Source: Bacillus velezensis (GTDB taxonomy: Bacteria > Bacillota > Bacilli > Bacillales > Bacillaceae). Taken from it: a DNA stretch of 64,000 nt. The DNA is taken from the NCBI RefSeq assembly GCF_001461825.1, contig NZ_LLZC01000008.1, positions 1 through 64,000 on the forward strand, written 5' to 3'. Both the position numbers and the translations under genes were made by a program. Of the stretch, positions 44,788 to 53,557 are shown in pieces. The notes beneath the pieces are model-generated. The model made no database searches, was not told the origin of the DNA, and saw only the letters and a list, made by a program, of their open reading frames with translations. Position 1 is the stretch's first letter. Each line of letters starts with the position of its first letter.

Positions 44788-44818
44788 AAAAAGACCTGCC
44801 GTTTTTCGGCAGGTCTGA
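44788..44818 (-). terminator. terminator of yfkK
   Basis: The stem AGACCTGCCG/CGGCAGGTCT with a five-base loop is followed, on the minus strand, by a T run. Confidence 0.9.
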
Positions 44819-44825
44819 CATGGGT

Positions 44826-45047
44826 TTATTTTCTGAGAGAGGCGAGCTCCTCGGCAATGGCCTGCATTTCACTCGGGCTGAATGATGTTTTTTTCATGAC
44901 CATTTGATGAAGGTATGTAAGATCTTCTATTTTTTCATCACTGAAATCTTCCGCTCTGATGACGCCGACATTGAGCATGTTGAGCTTTTGCGAAATGTCT
45001 TCAATCATTTTGTTTAACGTTTCTGTTTGTTGGCTCGGCAAATTCAT
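44826..45047 (-). CDS. yfkK: UPF0435 (DUF1128) protein YfkK
   Basis: A 73-aa helical protein with the highly conserved block [19 protein letters not shown] and [13 protein letters not shown] of the UPF0435/DUF1128 family. ATG 45047 is chosen from the B. subtilis N terminus (MN..PSQQTE.LN); an AAAGGA lies close upstream. Function unknown. Divergent from yfkJ. Confidence 0.85.
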   Translation of the reverse strand: MNLPSQQTETLNKMIEDISQKLNMLNVGVIRAEDFSDEKIEDLTYLHQMVMKKTSFSPSEMQAIAEELASLRK

Positions 45048-45150
45048 GCATCCTTTCATGACCGTTTTCGTATCCTTTATTCTAACAGAATTCATTTAGA
45101 ATAAAAGCTTATTTCCACAGCCGCAGAAAAGTTGCTAAGATGATGATAAG

Positions 45151-45177
45151 GTTTTTGATCCTCAAAATGCGGGGAAA
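45151..45177 (+). promoter_or_regulatory. possible SigB promoter of yfkJ-yfkI-yfkH
   Basis: GTTTTT (45151-45156) and GGGAAA (45172-45177), 15 bp apart, resemble a SigB promoter. The yfkJ group is a general-stress operon in B. subtilis. The -35 match is weak. Confidence 0.45.
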
Positions 45178-45196
45178 GAATAGGGAGGTTATCGAT

Positions 45197-45670
45197 ATGA
45201 TACATGTTCTGTTTGTCTGTCTGGGAAATATTTGCCGGTCGCCTATGGCAGAGGCGGTATTTTCTGATATGGTGAAGAAAAACGGGCTGAACGGGCAGAT
45301 TAACATTGATTCAGCGGGAATCGGCGCCTGGCATGCGGGAAATCCGCCGCATGAAGGGACAAAGGAGATCCTGAAGAAGAAAGGGATCAGCGCAAGCGGC
45401 ATCACGGCGAGGCAGGTGCGTGAGTCTGATCTGACCGATTTTGATTACGTCATTGCGATGGATGCAGAAAATATCGGACATCTGCGCAGCATGGCAGGTT
45501 ATAAAAAAGCGGCGCCGCGTATTGCAAGGCTGCTTGATTATGTACCGGAGTCGGACCTTGCGGACGTGCCCGATCCGTATTATACCGGGAATTTCAGCGA
45601 GGTGTACGCTTTGGTCGAATCCGGGTGCCGTCATTTGCTGGAGACAATAAAGAAAGACCATCATTTATAA
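45197..45670 (+). CDS. yfkJ: low-molecular-weight protein tyrosine phosphatase YfkJ
   Basis: A 157-aa LMW-PTP: P-loop CLGNICRS (CX5R, nucleophile Cys near 8) and general acid Asp in ADVPDPYYTG. It removes phosphate from tyrosine in proteins. GGGAGG lies before ATG 45197; openings further upstream lack support. First gene of yfkJ-yfkI-yfkH, with a SigB-like promoter ahead. Confidence 0.93.
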   Translation: MIHVLFVCLGNICRSPMAEAVFSDMVKKNGLNGQINIDSAGIGAWHAGNPPHEGTKEILKKKGISASGITARQVRESDLTDFDYVIAMDAENIGHLRSMAGYKKAAPRIARLLDYVPESDLADVPDPYYTGNFSEVYALVESGCRHLLETIKKDHHL

Positions 45671-45683
45671 GGGGGATTGACCG

Positions 45684-46010
45684 ATGAAGCAGGCACGCAT
45701 CATGGCAAAAGCGATTCTGATCGGCGCTGCCGCCGGCGGAGCACTGTCCTTATTACATAAGCCGACGAGAGAGGCATGTTTCCGCAACATGGACGCGTGC
45801 AGGCGCCGTGCGGCATTTTACCGGAAACATCCTGAAGCCCTGAAACAGCAGGCTTCTGCAAAACTGGATCAAGTGAAAATCATCGCCAATACCGTATCGG
45901 AAGATCTGGTTTTTTTAAACGGGCAGATCACCAAGCTGAAGCAGACGACGCCGCAGGTCATTGACCTGTTAAAAGAAACGAAGGAGCATTTTTCGAAAAA
46001 CGATCATTGA
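45684..46010 (+). CDS. yfkI: general stress protein YfkI
   Basis: A 108-aa protein with a short N-terminal hydrophobic stretch (ILIGAAAGGALSLL) and a charged helical remainder, resembling YtxH-type stress proteins. Function unknown. It lies 13 bp after yfkJ and ends just before yfkH, whose ATG is 11 bp downstream. Probably SigB-controlled with its neighbours. Confidence 0.82.
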   Translation: MKQARIMAKAILIGAAAGGALSLLHKPTREACFRNMDACRRRAAFYRKHPEALKQQASAKLDQVKIIANTVSEDLVFLNGQITKLKQTTPQVIDLLKETKEHFSKNDH

Positions 46011-46021
46011 GGTGGGATGTC

Positions 46022-46861
46022 ATGAGTTTTATAAAGGAGCTGTTTGCAAGGTTTTCTCTGCATGAAGGACAAAGTAAATCGGCGGAGCTGGCGTATTTTT
46101 TCCTGCTGTCATTGTTTCCGTTGATGATTTTCATGCTGACGCTCACCGCCTATCTTCCCATATCTGCAGAAGACGTGCTCGGGGCGGTCGATCAATACGC
46201 GCCCGACAGCGCCATGTCCATGGTGAAATCCATTACGGAGCAAACGCTGAACAAGCGCAGCGGCGGACTTTTGTCATTCGGGATTATCGCCGTCATCTGG
46301 TCGGCTTCGAATGGTATGAACGCGATTGTCAGAGCATTTAACCATGCCTACGAAGTCGAGGAAAACCGCTCATTTATCATCATTCGCCTGACCTCAATTT
46401 TTTTAACCATCGCGATGGTGGTTACGATTTTAATCGCATTGCTTCTGCCGGTGTTCGGCAGAGAAATCGGAATGCTGGCCGCAGATTTCATCGGCGCCTC
46501 CGGCCTGTTTTTGCAGGTATGGTCGGTTGTCCGCTGGGGTATCAGTCCGCTTATCCTTTTAATCGTGTTTACCGCGCTTTACATTTTCGCGCCGAATAAA
46601 AGGCTTTCTCTCCGTTTTGTGCTGCCGGGAGCCGTATTCGCGGCAGCCGGCTGGATTATCGTCAGTATGCTGTTCTCATTTTACGTCGGCACCTTTGCCA
46701 ACTACAGCGCCACATACGGGAGCATCGGGGGAATTATCGTCCTTATGATCTGGTTTTATCTTACGGGAACACTGCTGATTTTAGGAGGAGAAATCAACGC
46801 GCTTTTACATAAACGTAAAAAGCTTCCTGATGAAAATCCGTACCGCGGGAGCAAGCTATAG
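46022..46861 (+). CDS. yfkH: YihY/BrkB-family membrane protein YfkH
   Basis: A 279-aa protein with six predicted helices and the YihY/BrkB family motifs (SAELAYFFLLSLFPLM, NYSATYGSIGGIIVLMIWFYLTG). The family is sometimes called ribonuclease BN by an old misassignment; its real function is not settled. GAGGTGGGA gives ATG 46022; the in-frame TTG at 46007 is not needed. Third gene of the yfkJIH group. Confidence 0.9.
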   Translation: MSFIKELFARFSLHEGQSKSAELAYFFLLSLFPLMIFMLTLTAYLPISAEDVLGAVDQYAPDSAMSMVKSITEQTLNKRSGGLLSFGIIAVIWSASNGMNAIVRAFNHAYEVEENRSFIIIRLTSIFLTIAMVVTILIALLLPVFGREIGMLAADFIGASGLFLQVWSVVRWGISPLILLIVFTALYIFAPNKRLSLRFVLPGAVFAAAGWIIVSMLFSFYVGTFANYSATYGSIGGIIVLMIWFYLTGTLLILGGEINALLHKRKKLPDENPYRGSKL

Positions 46862-46905
46862 AGGAACGGATGACGTTCAAGCTGAAAAACGGAGGGGAAT
46901 CGATT

Positions 46906-47013
46906 ATGACCAAGCATACGAAAAAAGGCGGAAGCCATAATAAACAAAACTCAAAAAACGGCCCGAAGAATAAAACAAGCGGAAGCGCTAACGGGCAGAA
47001 CGGATACCACTAG
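46906..47013 (+). CDS. 35-aa Lys/Asn/Gly-rich peptide
   Basis: A small gene with a good ribosome binding site (GGAGGGGAA, 9 bases before ATG) and a strong terminator right after its TAG. The peptide, starting MTKHTKKGGSHNKQ and ending NGQNGYH, is very hydrophilic, rich in Lys, Asn and Gly, and has no hydrophobic core. Composition recalls small spore-associated or intrinsically disordered peptides, but I do not recognise it. Confidence 0.65.
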   Translation: MTKHTKKGGSHNKQNSKNGPKNKTSGSANGQNGYH

Positions 47014-47020
47014 AAAGAAG

Positions 47021-47051
47021 CCGCCTGACTCAGATCAGGCGGCTTTTTTAT
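47021..47051. terminator. terminator between the small peptide gene and yfkF
   Basis: The stem AGCCGCCTGA/TCAGGCGGCT is followed by six T. It overlaps the stop of convergent yfkF. Confidence 0.9.
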
Positions 47052-48226
47052 GAGGCCGGAAAAGAATGGGATTCGGATGCGGGACTGTGCTTTGTTTTCC
47101 CGAAGACGAGCGCAAGCCAAATACAGACCAGAATCACCGTAATAAAGTAAAACAAGTTGGCGCTTTCAAACCGCTGCATATACCAGCCGCCCGCCACCGG
47201 GCCGATCATGCTGCCGAGGCTGAAGGAAATGCCGCAGAGCAGATTGCCCGCCGGCAGCAGATGGGACGGCAGCAGGTCGCTCATATAGCTGATGCCGAGG
47301 GAAAACATACTGCCGACCGCCATTCCCGCCGTGAAAAAGCAGCAGCCGATGACAGAAGGCGACGAAAACAGTCCGGCCGTCAAAAAGCAAAGGGCACCCG
47401 TTAATAAGATGACGAGCAGGACACGTTTTCTCCCGAATCGATCGCTTAATAAACCGAGAGGGAACTGGAATACAATACTTCCGATAGCAAAAGCGGGCAA
47501 TATCAGCGCGACGGCATCAACGGATATGCCTAAACGCAGGGCGTACACGGGAAAGCTTCCGTTCAGCGCCGTTTCTAAAAAACCGTACCCGAAAGCCGGG
47601 AGAAAAGCGACCCAGCCGAAAAGAAGAGCGCGGTAAAACCGTTTTGCGCTGTTATCCCCGGATGTTTCATCCGGACCTTGCGCCGGGTACTCGTTACGTA
47701 AGACAAACACAAACAGCCAGGCGGCAAGACTGATACAGCCGGATACGATAAACGGAAGGGACGGACTTGTTTTCACAAGAGGGACCATGAACGGGCCGAC
47801 AGCGAATCCAAGCCCGAAGGACAGTCCGTACAGCGAAATGTTTCTTCCTCTGTTTCGGGGCGTTGACTTTGACGTCACCCACGTTTGGGTTGAAAAATGC
47901 AGCATATGATCCCCGATTCCGATAAGCAGCCGCAGAAAAAACCATAACCATATGGATTGAAGCCAAATAAAACTGAATAAGCTGATGATAACAAGAAATC
48001 CGCCCATGACCATCAGAGGTTTGAATCCGAGCTTGCGCAGCGGGGCCTCCATAAACGGCGACGCCAGAAGCACACCGATATAAAGGCCGGTTGCGTGAAG
48101 TCCGTTTATGGCTGCGGATTCTCCGTTCGTTTCAAAAATGACGGAGATCACCGGCAGAAGCATGCCTTGGGAAAATCCGGAGATGGAAACAAGCAGAACC
48201 AAAATAAAGAAGTACAGTCGTGACAT
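47048..48226 (-). CDS. yfkF: MFS transporter YfkF
   Basis: A 392-aa major facilitator with 12 predicted helices and the motif PLGLLSDRFGRKRVLL between helices 8 and 9. AAGGAG lies before ATG 48226; the opening extended to 48361 lies in the divergent promoter region. Substrate unknown; probably drug or sugar efflux type. Divergent from chaA. Confidence 0.85.
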   Translation of the reverse strand: MSRLYFFILVLLVSISGFSQGMLLPVISVIFETNGESAAINGLHATGLYIGVLLASPFMEAPLRKLGFKPLMVMGGFLVIISLFSFIWLQSIWLWFFLRLLIGIGDHMLHFSTQTWVTSKSTPRNRGRNISLYGLSFGLGFAVGPFMVPLVKTSPSLPFIVSGCISLAAWLFVFVLRNEYPAQGPDETSGDNSAKRFYRALLFGWVAFLPAFGYGFLETALNGSFPVYALRLGISVDAVALILPAFAIGSIVFQFPLGLLSDRFGRKRVLLVILLTGALCFLTAGLFSSPSVIGCCFFTAGMAVGSMFSLGISYMSDLLPSHLLPAGNLLCGISFSLGSMIGPVAGGWYMQRFESANLFYFITVILVCIWLALVFGKTKHSPASESHSFPAS

Positions 48227-48384
48227 CGCGTATTTCTCCTTCTTCAGTATCTTTCTTGATCGTACACGGATTTGTCGCGTCCGGCAACCTGAAAATGCCA
48301 ATTCGGGCTGCCGCGGAAGTGTAATTGAGGGAGTTTTTGAGAAGGATATAAAAAGACTCATTCGAAAAAAGGAGCCAGGCAGAT

Positions 48385-49440
48385 ATGAATCGGATTTTTT
48401 TCTTTACGGCTGCGGCGGGAGTGCCGCTTTCAGTCATCGGCGGCCTGATGCACTGGCCGTCAGCGGTTTTGTTTATTATTTATTGCTTGACGATTATTGC
48501 GCTTGCAAGTTATATGGGGAGAGCGACCGAATCTCTTGCCATTATCGCGGGACCGCGGATCGGCGGTCTGCTGAATGCCACGTTCGGCAATGCGGTAGAG
48601 CTGATTATATCGCTTTTTGCCTTAAAAGAAGGGCTGACGGGCATCGTGCTTGCTTCACTGACCGGTTCGGTGCTCGGCAATCTTCTGCTCGTCGCGGGAC
48701 TGTCGTTTTTTATCGGCGGTTTGAAATACAAGCGGCAGGAATTCAATATTCATGATGCCCGTCATAATTCTGGCCTGCTGATTTTTGCCATTATCGTAGC
48801 TTTTGTCATTCCCGAAGTGTTTTCCATGGATATGGGGGAAAAAAACAAGCTTGATTTGAGTGTCGGCATCAGCATCATCATGATCCTTTTGTACGTGGCA
48901 GCTCTTTATTTCAAGCTCGTCACCCACCGCGGTGTTTATCAGCCGAATCAGCCGGAGGCAAAGGAAGAAGAGGAGCAGCCTGAGTGGTCGGGGAAAAGAG
49001 CGACAGCCGTCTTATTTATTTCAACCATTATCGTCGCCTACATATCTGAAAACCTTGTCCATACGTTTCATGCGGTGGCTGAACAGTTCGGCTGGAGCGA
49101 GCTGTTTATCGGAGTGATTATCGTCGCAATCGTCGGAAATGCCGCAGAGCATGCGTCGGCGATTATTATGGCGTACAAAGACAAAATGGATGTCGCCGTT
49201 GAAATCGCGGTAGGCTCGACTTTGCAGATCGCCATGTTTGTGGCCCCGGTTCTTGTGATCTGTTCTATCTTTTTTCCGGTCAATATGCCGCTTGTATTCA
49301 CATTGCCCGAGCTTGTCGCGATGATATCATCCGTCCTTTTGATGACGATGATTTCAAATGACGGTGATTCGAACTGGTTTGAGGGGGCTACGCTCCTTGC
49401 CGCTTATGTCATTATGGCGATCGGATTTTTCCTGCTTTAA
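48385..49440 (+). CDS. chaA: Ca2+/H+ antiporter ChaA (YfkE)
   Basis: A 351-aa CAX-family cation/proton exchanger with 11 or so helices and the two signature repeats GNAVELIISLFALKEG and GNAAEHASAIIMA, which carry the ion-binding Glu residues. Matches B. subtilis YfkE, a Ca2+/H+ antiporter of known structure. AGGAG precedes the ATG. An acidic cytoplasmic loop (EAKEEEEQPE) separates the halves. Confidence 0.93.
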   Translation: MNRIFFFTAAAGVPLSVIGGLMHWPSAVLFIIYCLTIIALASYMGRATESLAIIAGPRIGGLLNATFGNAVELIISLFALKEGLTGIVLASLTGSVLGNLLLVAGLSFFIGGLKYKRQEFNIHDARHNSGLLIFAIIVAFVIPEVFSMDMGEKNKLDLSVGISIIMILLYVAALYFKLVTHRGVYQPNQPEAKEEEEQPEWSGKRATAVLFISTIIVAYISENLVHTFHAVAEQFGWSELFIGVIIVAIVGNAAEHASAIIMAYKDKMDVAVEIAVGSTLQIAMFVAPVLVICSIFFPVNMPLVFTLPELVAMISSVLLMTMISNDGDSNWFEGATLLAAYVIMAIGFFLL

Positions 49441-49510
49441 CCTGTAAAAAATGCGGATAACAACGATTGCGGAGGAAAAGACTAAAGGAAAATGCTATAG
49501 AAAGAGTGAT

Positions 49511-50305
49511 ATGATGAGAAAGCTGTTTCATGCCACACTGATTCTGCTGTTATCCTTTAGTTTTTTCGCAACGCCGTCTGCCGGTGCAAAGAAACCGTTT
49601 AAAGTTCCCAACTCTGTCGTAAGCATTTCAAAGGAAAATACGTATCCGAATGCCTCACAGGACCAGCCGATGCTTCAGCCGAGCAAACTGGCAAAGGAAT
49701 TGTTAGATACATCAGAGATCAATATCGAAAATCCGCATCTGATAAAGATGCTGAATGAATCCTCGGTTTCCGGTTCACCGCTTGCCATCGGATACCGGGC
49801 GACAATATTTCTCGGGAAATGGGCGCTCGGCTATCAATCGAACGAAACGGTCGCCAACTGGGAATATAAAAAAATCAACACGAACAGAGCGGATAACCGG
49901 GGCGGACAGCAAACCGCGGTTATCTCATACGCCCAAGAACAGCAATACAAAATCAAAGGCGGGCTCACAGCGAAGGTGCCGAACGCAGAAGACGTAAAAA
50001 GCATGATGATGCAAAAAGCGATGAAGAAAACAAAACTGCCGCTCGCGTTTGAAACGGTTATCGGCGCAGGCACAAAACGCGATCAAACCTACAAAATTTC
50101 TCCGCAGCGGCTCGGCTACCTGCACGCCTACGCTCCGGCCGTTAATGAAAAAGGAAAAGTAACATACGGTGAAGTGTATTTGGTGCTGAAAGGCAGCAAG
50201 CGGAAACTTGTCGTCAAAAATGTGACTTCGCAAGGAATCGGGGCTTGGATTCCGGTGCAGGATCATGTCACATTCGGTTTTCAAACGACAGCGCAGCCGA
50301 GATAA
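49511..50305 (+). CDS. yfkD: exported YfkD-family protein
   Basis: A 264-aa protein with a clear signal peptide (LFHATLILLLSFSFFATPSAGA) and the conserved YfkD-family body (PLAIGYRATIFLGKWALGYQS, GEVYLVLKG). Length equals that recalled for B. subtilis YfkD when ATG 49511 is used. Function unknown. A terminator follows. Confidence 0.85.
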   Translation: MMRKLFHATLILLLSFSFFATPSAGAKKPFKVPNSVVSISKENTYPNASQDQPMLQPSKLAKELLDTSEINIENPHLIKMLNESSVSGSPLAIGYRATIFLGKWALGYQSNETVANWEYKKINTNRADNRGGQQTAVISYAQEQQYKIKGGLTAKVPNAEDVKSMMMQKAMKKTKLPLAFETVIGAGTKRDQTYKISPQRLGYLHAYAPAVNEKGKVTYGEVYLVLKGSKRKLVVKNVTSQGIGAWIPVQDHVTFGFQTTAQPR

Positions 50306-50308
50306 ATA

Positions 50309-50345
50309 AAAAAAGCTGATTCCGGTTCGGGAATCAGCTTTTTTG
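50309..50345. terminator. bidirectional terminator between yfkD and yfkC
   Basis: The stem AAAGCTGATTCCG/CGGGAATCAGCTTT is followed by T on both strands. It contains the yfkC stop codon. Confidence 0.9.
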
Positions 50346-51167
50346 TGTGTGATACATTTCCTCAAGCAATTGCACATTGTTGTTGTACAGCTCCCGGGCA
50401 AGAACGCGTCTCACCGCAAGGCTCGCCGAGAAGTATTCTGTGTCTTGAACCATGCCTTTGACGGTAAATTCTATGCCTCTGGTTAATTTGTTCAGACTCA
50501 TAATTCCATGCACTTGAAACGGTTCCGTCGCATTGAGAAATTCATCCCGTTTCAATGAATCGCGAAGCTCATCATTGAGCATGTCACACGCTTTTTCTAA
50601 GATGGCATATACCCGTTCAGGATCTTCCTTGTAACTGATCACGACGGACTCGGTAATCCGCATATAATCAATGTTATAGTTTTGAAGCTGTCTGACCTCA
50701 CCGTTAGATATGGTAAGCAGCTTGCCGGTCCACTCACGGATCTGGAGGGAACGGAGTCCGATTTCTTCCACTGTGCCGTTGAACAGATTGTTAATCGTCA
50801 CGTAATCGCCTTTATGCAGCTGGCGTTCATATATTAAAAAGATACCGGCCAAAATGTCCTTGATTAACGACTGGGCGCCGAAACCGATGACGATACCGGC
50901 AACGCCCGCCCCGGCTAAAATTCGGCCGAAATCATGAACAAATAAAGAAATGACGTAAAAGATAAAACCGATCGTCGCCGTATACTGGGTGATGGACCGG
51001 ACGAGGCTCTCAATCGTCTTCCCTTTCCGTTCCTCTAAGAAATCCGTGCGTTTAAATAACACCTGGACAAAGCGGTTGATCAGAAAAACACCGGCGTAAA
51101 GCACGAGAGCGACGATGATGATCTCAACCACTTTGCTTTTCAAAATGTCCGTAATTGTCGTTTCCAT
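50334..51167 (-). CDS. yfkC: MscS-type mechanosensitive channel YfkC
   Basis: A 277-aa MscS-family small-conductance channel: three N-terminal helices with the Gly/Ala-rich pore helix (GRILAGAGVAGIVIGFGAQSLIKD) and a cytoplasmic beta domain (GDYVTINNLFNGTVEEIGLRS). It releases solutes under membrane tension. It lies 6 bp after yfkAB in the same direction and is probably cotranscribed. Confidence 0.92.
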   Translation of the reverse strand: METTITDILKSKVVEIIIVALVLYAGVFLINRFVQVLFKRTDFLEERKGKTIESLVRSITQYTATIGFIFYVISLFVHDFGRILAGAGVAGIVIGFGAQSLIKDILAGIFLIYERQLHKGDYVTINNLFNGTVEEIGLRSLQIREWTGKLLTISNGEVRQLQNYNIDYMRITESVVISYKEDPERVYAILEKACDMLNDELRDSLKRDEFLNATEPFQVHGIMSLNKLTRGIEFTVKGMVQDTEYFSASLAVRRVLARELYNNNVQLLEEMYHTQKS

Positions 51168-51173
51168 CTTCTG

Positions 51174-52295
51174 TTAACCTCTGGCTTTTCGTAATGAAAA
51201 ATCCGTGTCCTGATAATAACTGTTTTTGACAAGGACGTTCGGACCGAGGCACCGGACGTTTGTGCAGCGGCAGTTCAGCTCTTTGCTCAGCTTCGTCTGT
51301 CTCCACTTGTCATATGCTTCAGGAAGGCTGTCTGTTTTAATATTGCCGAGCGGCGGTGTATCGCCGAAATCCGTGACAATGATATTTCCGTCAAAAATGT
51401 TGACATTCAGGCGGGAGCGGCCGTCAGGGTCGTTTCGCACCGTAACGTTTTTCGCTTCCCGCAGGCGGCGGAGAAGCTTCTGGTCTTCTTCATCAGGACT
51501 GCATGCGTAAAACGGGAGCGTACCGAACAGCATCCATGTCTCTTCATCTCGAATGTCGAGCAGATGATGGATGGCCTGTCTCATGTCTTTCAGGCTGAGT
51601 GATTCAAGCGCGCTGGCGAAATCACTCGGATACATCGGATGGACTTCGTGCCGCTGGCATTTCATTTCTTCGGTAATTTGCCGGTGAATATGTTCGATAT
51701 GCGGCAGTGTCCGTTTGTTGAGCATCGTTTCCGCTGAAACCATTACACCTGCTTCGACCAGCGTGCGGCTGTTTTCAATCATTTTGTCAAAATAGCGCGC
51801 CCGCTGTTCAAATGTCGGTTTCTTCTCCATCATCGCAAATCCGATGTCGGCAAAGTCCTCGACCGTTCCCCAGTTGTGAGAAATGTGAAGAACGTCCAAA
51901 TAGGGAATAATCCGTTCGTAGCGCCCGATATCAAGCGTCAGGTTTGAATTGATCTGTGTGCGCACGCCGCGTTCATGCGCATATTTTAAAAGCGGGACGA
52001 CGTATTCCTTTACCGATTTCAGCGAAAGCATCGGTTCGCCGCCCGTAATGCTGATAGAGCGTAACAGAGGAATTTCATCAAGCCGCTTTAATAAAAGGTC
52101 GATCGGCAGCGCATTCGGGTCTTTCGGCTGGAGCGTGTACCCGACGGCGCAGTGCTCGCATCGCATATTGCACAAAGTCGTCGTTGTGAATTCAACGTTC
52201 GTCAGTTTCATATCTCCATACTGGTCGACATCCATGTACGCTTCCCAAGGATCGTACTCCGGTGTGATCGGACGCAGTGTTGTGTTTTGTGTCAT
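51174..52295 (-). CDS. yfkAB: radical SAM protein YfkAB with CxCxxxxC tail motif
   Basis: A 373-aa radical SAM enzyme. CNMRCEHC (CX3CX2C, near residue 42) holds the SAM-binding 4Fe-4S cluster, SITGGEPML is the SAM motif, and the C-terminal CRCTNVRC is the CxCxxxxC motif of this family. In early B. subtilis annotation it was split into yfkA and yfkB; here the frame is intact. Substrate unknown. AAGGAG lies before the ATG; yfkC follows by 6 bp. Confidence 0.92.
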   Translation of the reverse strand: MTQNTTLRPITPEYDPWEAYMDVDQYGDMKLTNVEFTTTTLCNMRCEHCAVGYTLQPKDPNALPIDLLLKRLDEIPLLRSISITGGEPMLSLKSVKEYVVPLLKYAHERGVRTQINSNLTLDIGRYERIIPYLDVLHISHNWGTVEDFADIGFAMMEKKPTFEQRARYFDKMIENSRTLVEAGVMVSAETMLNKRTLPHIEHIHRQITEEMKCQRHEVHPMYPSDFASALESLSLKDMRQAIHHLLDIRDEETWMLFGTLPFYACSPDEEDQKLLRRLREAKNVTVRNDPDGRSRLNVNIFDGNIIVTDFGDTPPLGNIKTDSLPEAYDKWRQTKLSKELNCRCTNVRCLGPNVLVKNSYYQDTDFSLRKARG

Positions 52296-52441
52296 GACTA
52301 TCTAACTCCTTTATAAATGGGGCATACTAACGTCTGCCAACTGTTAATTTTAGACCTGATCTGCCAAGATCGCAAGTAGCGGAACCATTGAAAAACGGCA
52401 AAAAATACGCTACCATTATAAAAAATGAATGGAGTGGAAGT

Positions 52442-52627
52442 ATGGGGAATGCAGTAAACAGCAAAGATCAGCAGCTCGATTACTTAAAGAACAGACTCGA
52501 TATGTTTATGAATGTCATTGATTCATTAGACCCTGAATCAACGGACGTTGAAGATATAGACCGGCTCATCGGCATGCTTGATGATCTGGAAGCAAAATAC
52601 GAACGCTTTAAAAAGGATTGGGAATAA
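52442..52627 (+). CDS. yfjT: small SE1561-family protein YfjT
   Basis: A 61-aa acidic helical protein beginning MGNAVNSKDQQ and ending FKKDWE, nearly identical in memory to B. subtilis YfjT (SE1561 family). GGAGTGGA gives ATG 52442, so the opening at 52388 is not used. Function unknown. Confidence 0.85.
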   Translation: MGNAVNSKDQQLDYLKNRLDMFMNVIDSLDPESTDVEDIDRLIGMLDDLEAKYERFKKDWE

Positions 52628-52654
52628 ACCCCGGCGGATGCCGGGGTTTTTCTT
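52626..52654 (+). terminator. terminator after yfjT
   Basis: The stem AACCCCGGCG/GCCGGGGTT with a short loop is followed by a T-rich tract. Confidence 0.9.
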
Positions 52655-52669
52655 TTTCCATAATGCGGC

Positions 52670-52700
52670 TGTATAAAAGGGCAGGGCCTACTGCAAAATA
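52670..52700 (+). promoter_or_regulatory. SigG-like promoter of pdaA
   Basis: TGTATA (52670-52675) and CAAAATA (52694-52700), 18 bp apart, resemble the forespore SigG consensus. pdaA is a known SigG gene needed for spore cortex. Confidence 0.5.
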
Positions 52701-52727
52701 AGGAAAAATGCAGAAGGAGTGCTGGTC

Positions 52728-53519
52728 ATGAAATGGTTTTGTTCAATTTGCTGCATGGCCGTTTTACTTGCGGGAGGCATCAACAGCGCAGAAGCCGTGC
52801 CGAATGAACGGATAAACTGGGGCTTTAAACGCAGCGTCAATCATCAGCCGCCAGATGCCGGCAGACAGCTGGACAATCTGGTCAAAAAATATGATGCCTT
52901 TTATTTAGGCAATACGAAAGAAAAGACCATCTATTTAACGTTTGATAACGGATATGAAAATGGGTACACCCCGAAAGTGCTTGATGTGTTAAAAAAACAT
53001 CACGTCACGGGCACTTTTTTTGTCACGGGTCATTTTGTGAAAGAGCAGCCTGATTTGATTAAACGGATGTCAAAGGAAGGCCATATCATCGGCAATCATT
53101 CTTTTCATCATCCTGATCTGACGACAAAAACGGGCGATCAGATTCAAGACGAACTCGATTCCGTCACGGAAGCTGTGTACAACATTACCGGAAAGCGGGA
53201 CAACCTGTATCTCCGTCCGCCGCGCGGCGTATTCAGCGAATATGTCCTAAAAGAAACGAAGCGCCTCGGCTACCAAACCGTTTTCTGGTCCGTCGCATTT
53301 GTCGACTGGAAGGTTAACGAGCAAAAAGGGAAACAATACGCCTATGATCACATGATAAAGCAGGCGCATCCCGGCGCGATCTACCTTCTTCACACCGTTT
53401 CAAAGGACAATTCAGAAGCTCTGGACGATGCCATTACCGATTTGAAAAAAGAAGGCTACACGTTTAAAAGCATTGATGACCTGATGTTTGAGAAAGAAAT
53501 GAAGCTGCCGCGCCTGTAG
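52728..53519 (+). CDS. pdaA: N-acetylmuramic acid deacetylase PdaA (spore cortex)
   Basis: A 263-aa exported NodB-type polysaccharide deacetylase with a signal peptide (1-24). Motifs are LTFDNGYENG (catalytic Asp), the metal His pair in GNHSFHHPDL, LRPPRGVFS and the catalytic His in YLLHTVS. Known role: it deacetylates muramic acid, allowing muramic delta-lactam formation in the spore cortex, which is needed for germination. AAGGAG gives ATG 52728. Length equals that recalled for B. subtilis PdaA (YfjS). Confidence 0.95.
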   Translation: MKWFCSICCMAVLLAGGINSAEAVPNERINWGFKRSVNHQPPDAGRQLDNLVKKYDAFYLGNTKEKTIYLTFDNGYENGYTPKVLDVLKKHHVTGTFFVTGHFVKEQPDLIKRMSKEGHIIGNHSFHHPDLTTKTGDQIQDELDSVTEAVYNITGKRDNLYLRPPRGVFSEYVLKETKRLGYQTVFWSVAFVDWKVNEQKGKQYAYDHMIKQAHPGAIYLLHTVSKDNSEALDDAITDLKKEGYTFKSIDDLMFEKEMKLPRL

Positions 53520-53557
53520 AAAACACCTCTCCTGGTAATGGAGAGGTGTTATTTTGT
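53520..53557. terminator. terminator between pdaA and yfjR
   Basis: The stem AACACCTCTCC/GGAGAGGTGTT is followed by ATTTTG. It lies between convergent genes. Confidence 0.85.

Larger units (their letters stand above)
44496..44825. other. 330-bp AT-rich promoter region with paired operators
   Basis: No reading frame is supported here. The region carries two LacI-type palindromes (44650-44669 and 44697-44716), the AGCGGCCCGCT near-palindrome between them, the leader of the MFS gene on the left, and the yfkK terminator on the right. Confidence 0.7.

Noticed and set aside
52388-52441. 18-residue N-terminal extension of YfjT
   Set aside because: The ribosome binding site and B. subtilis homology place the start at 52442.
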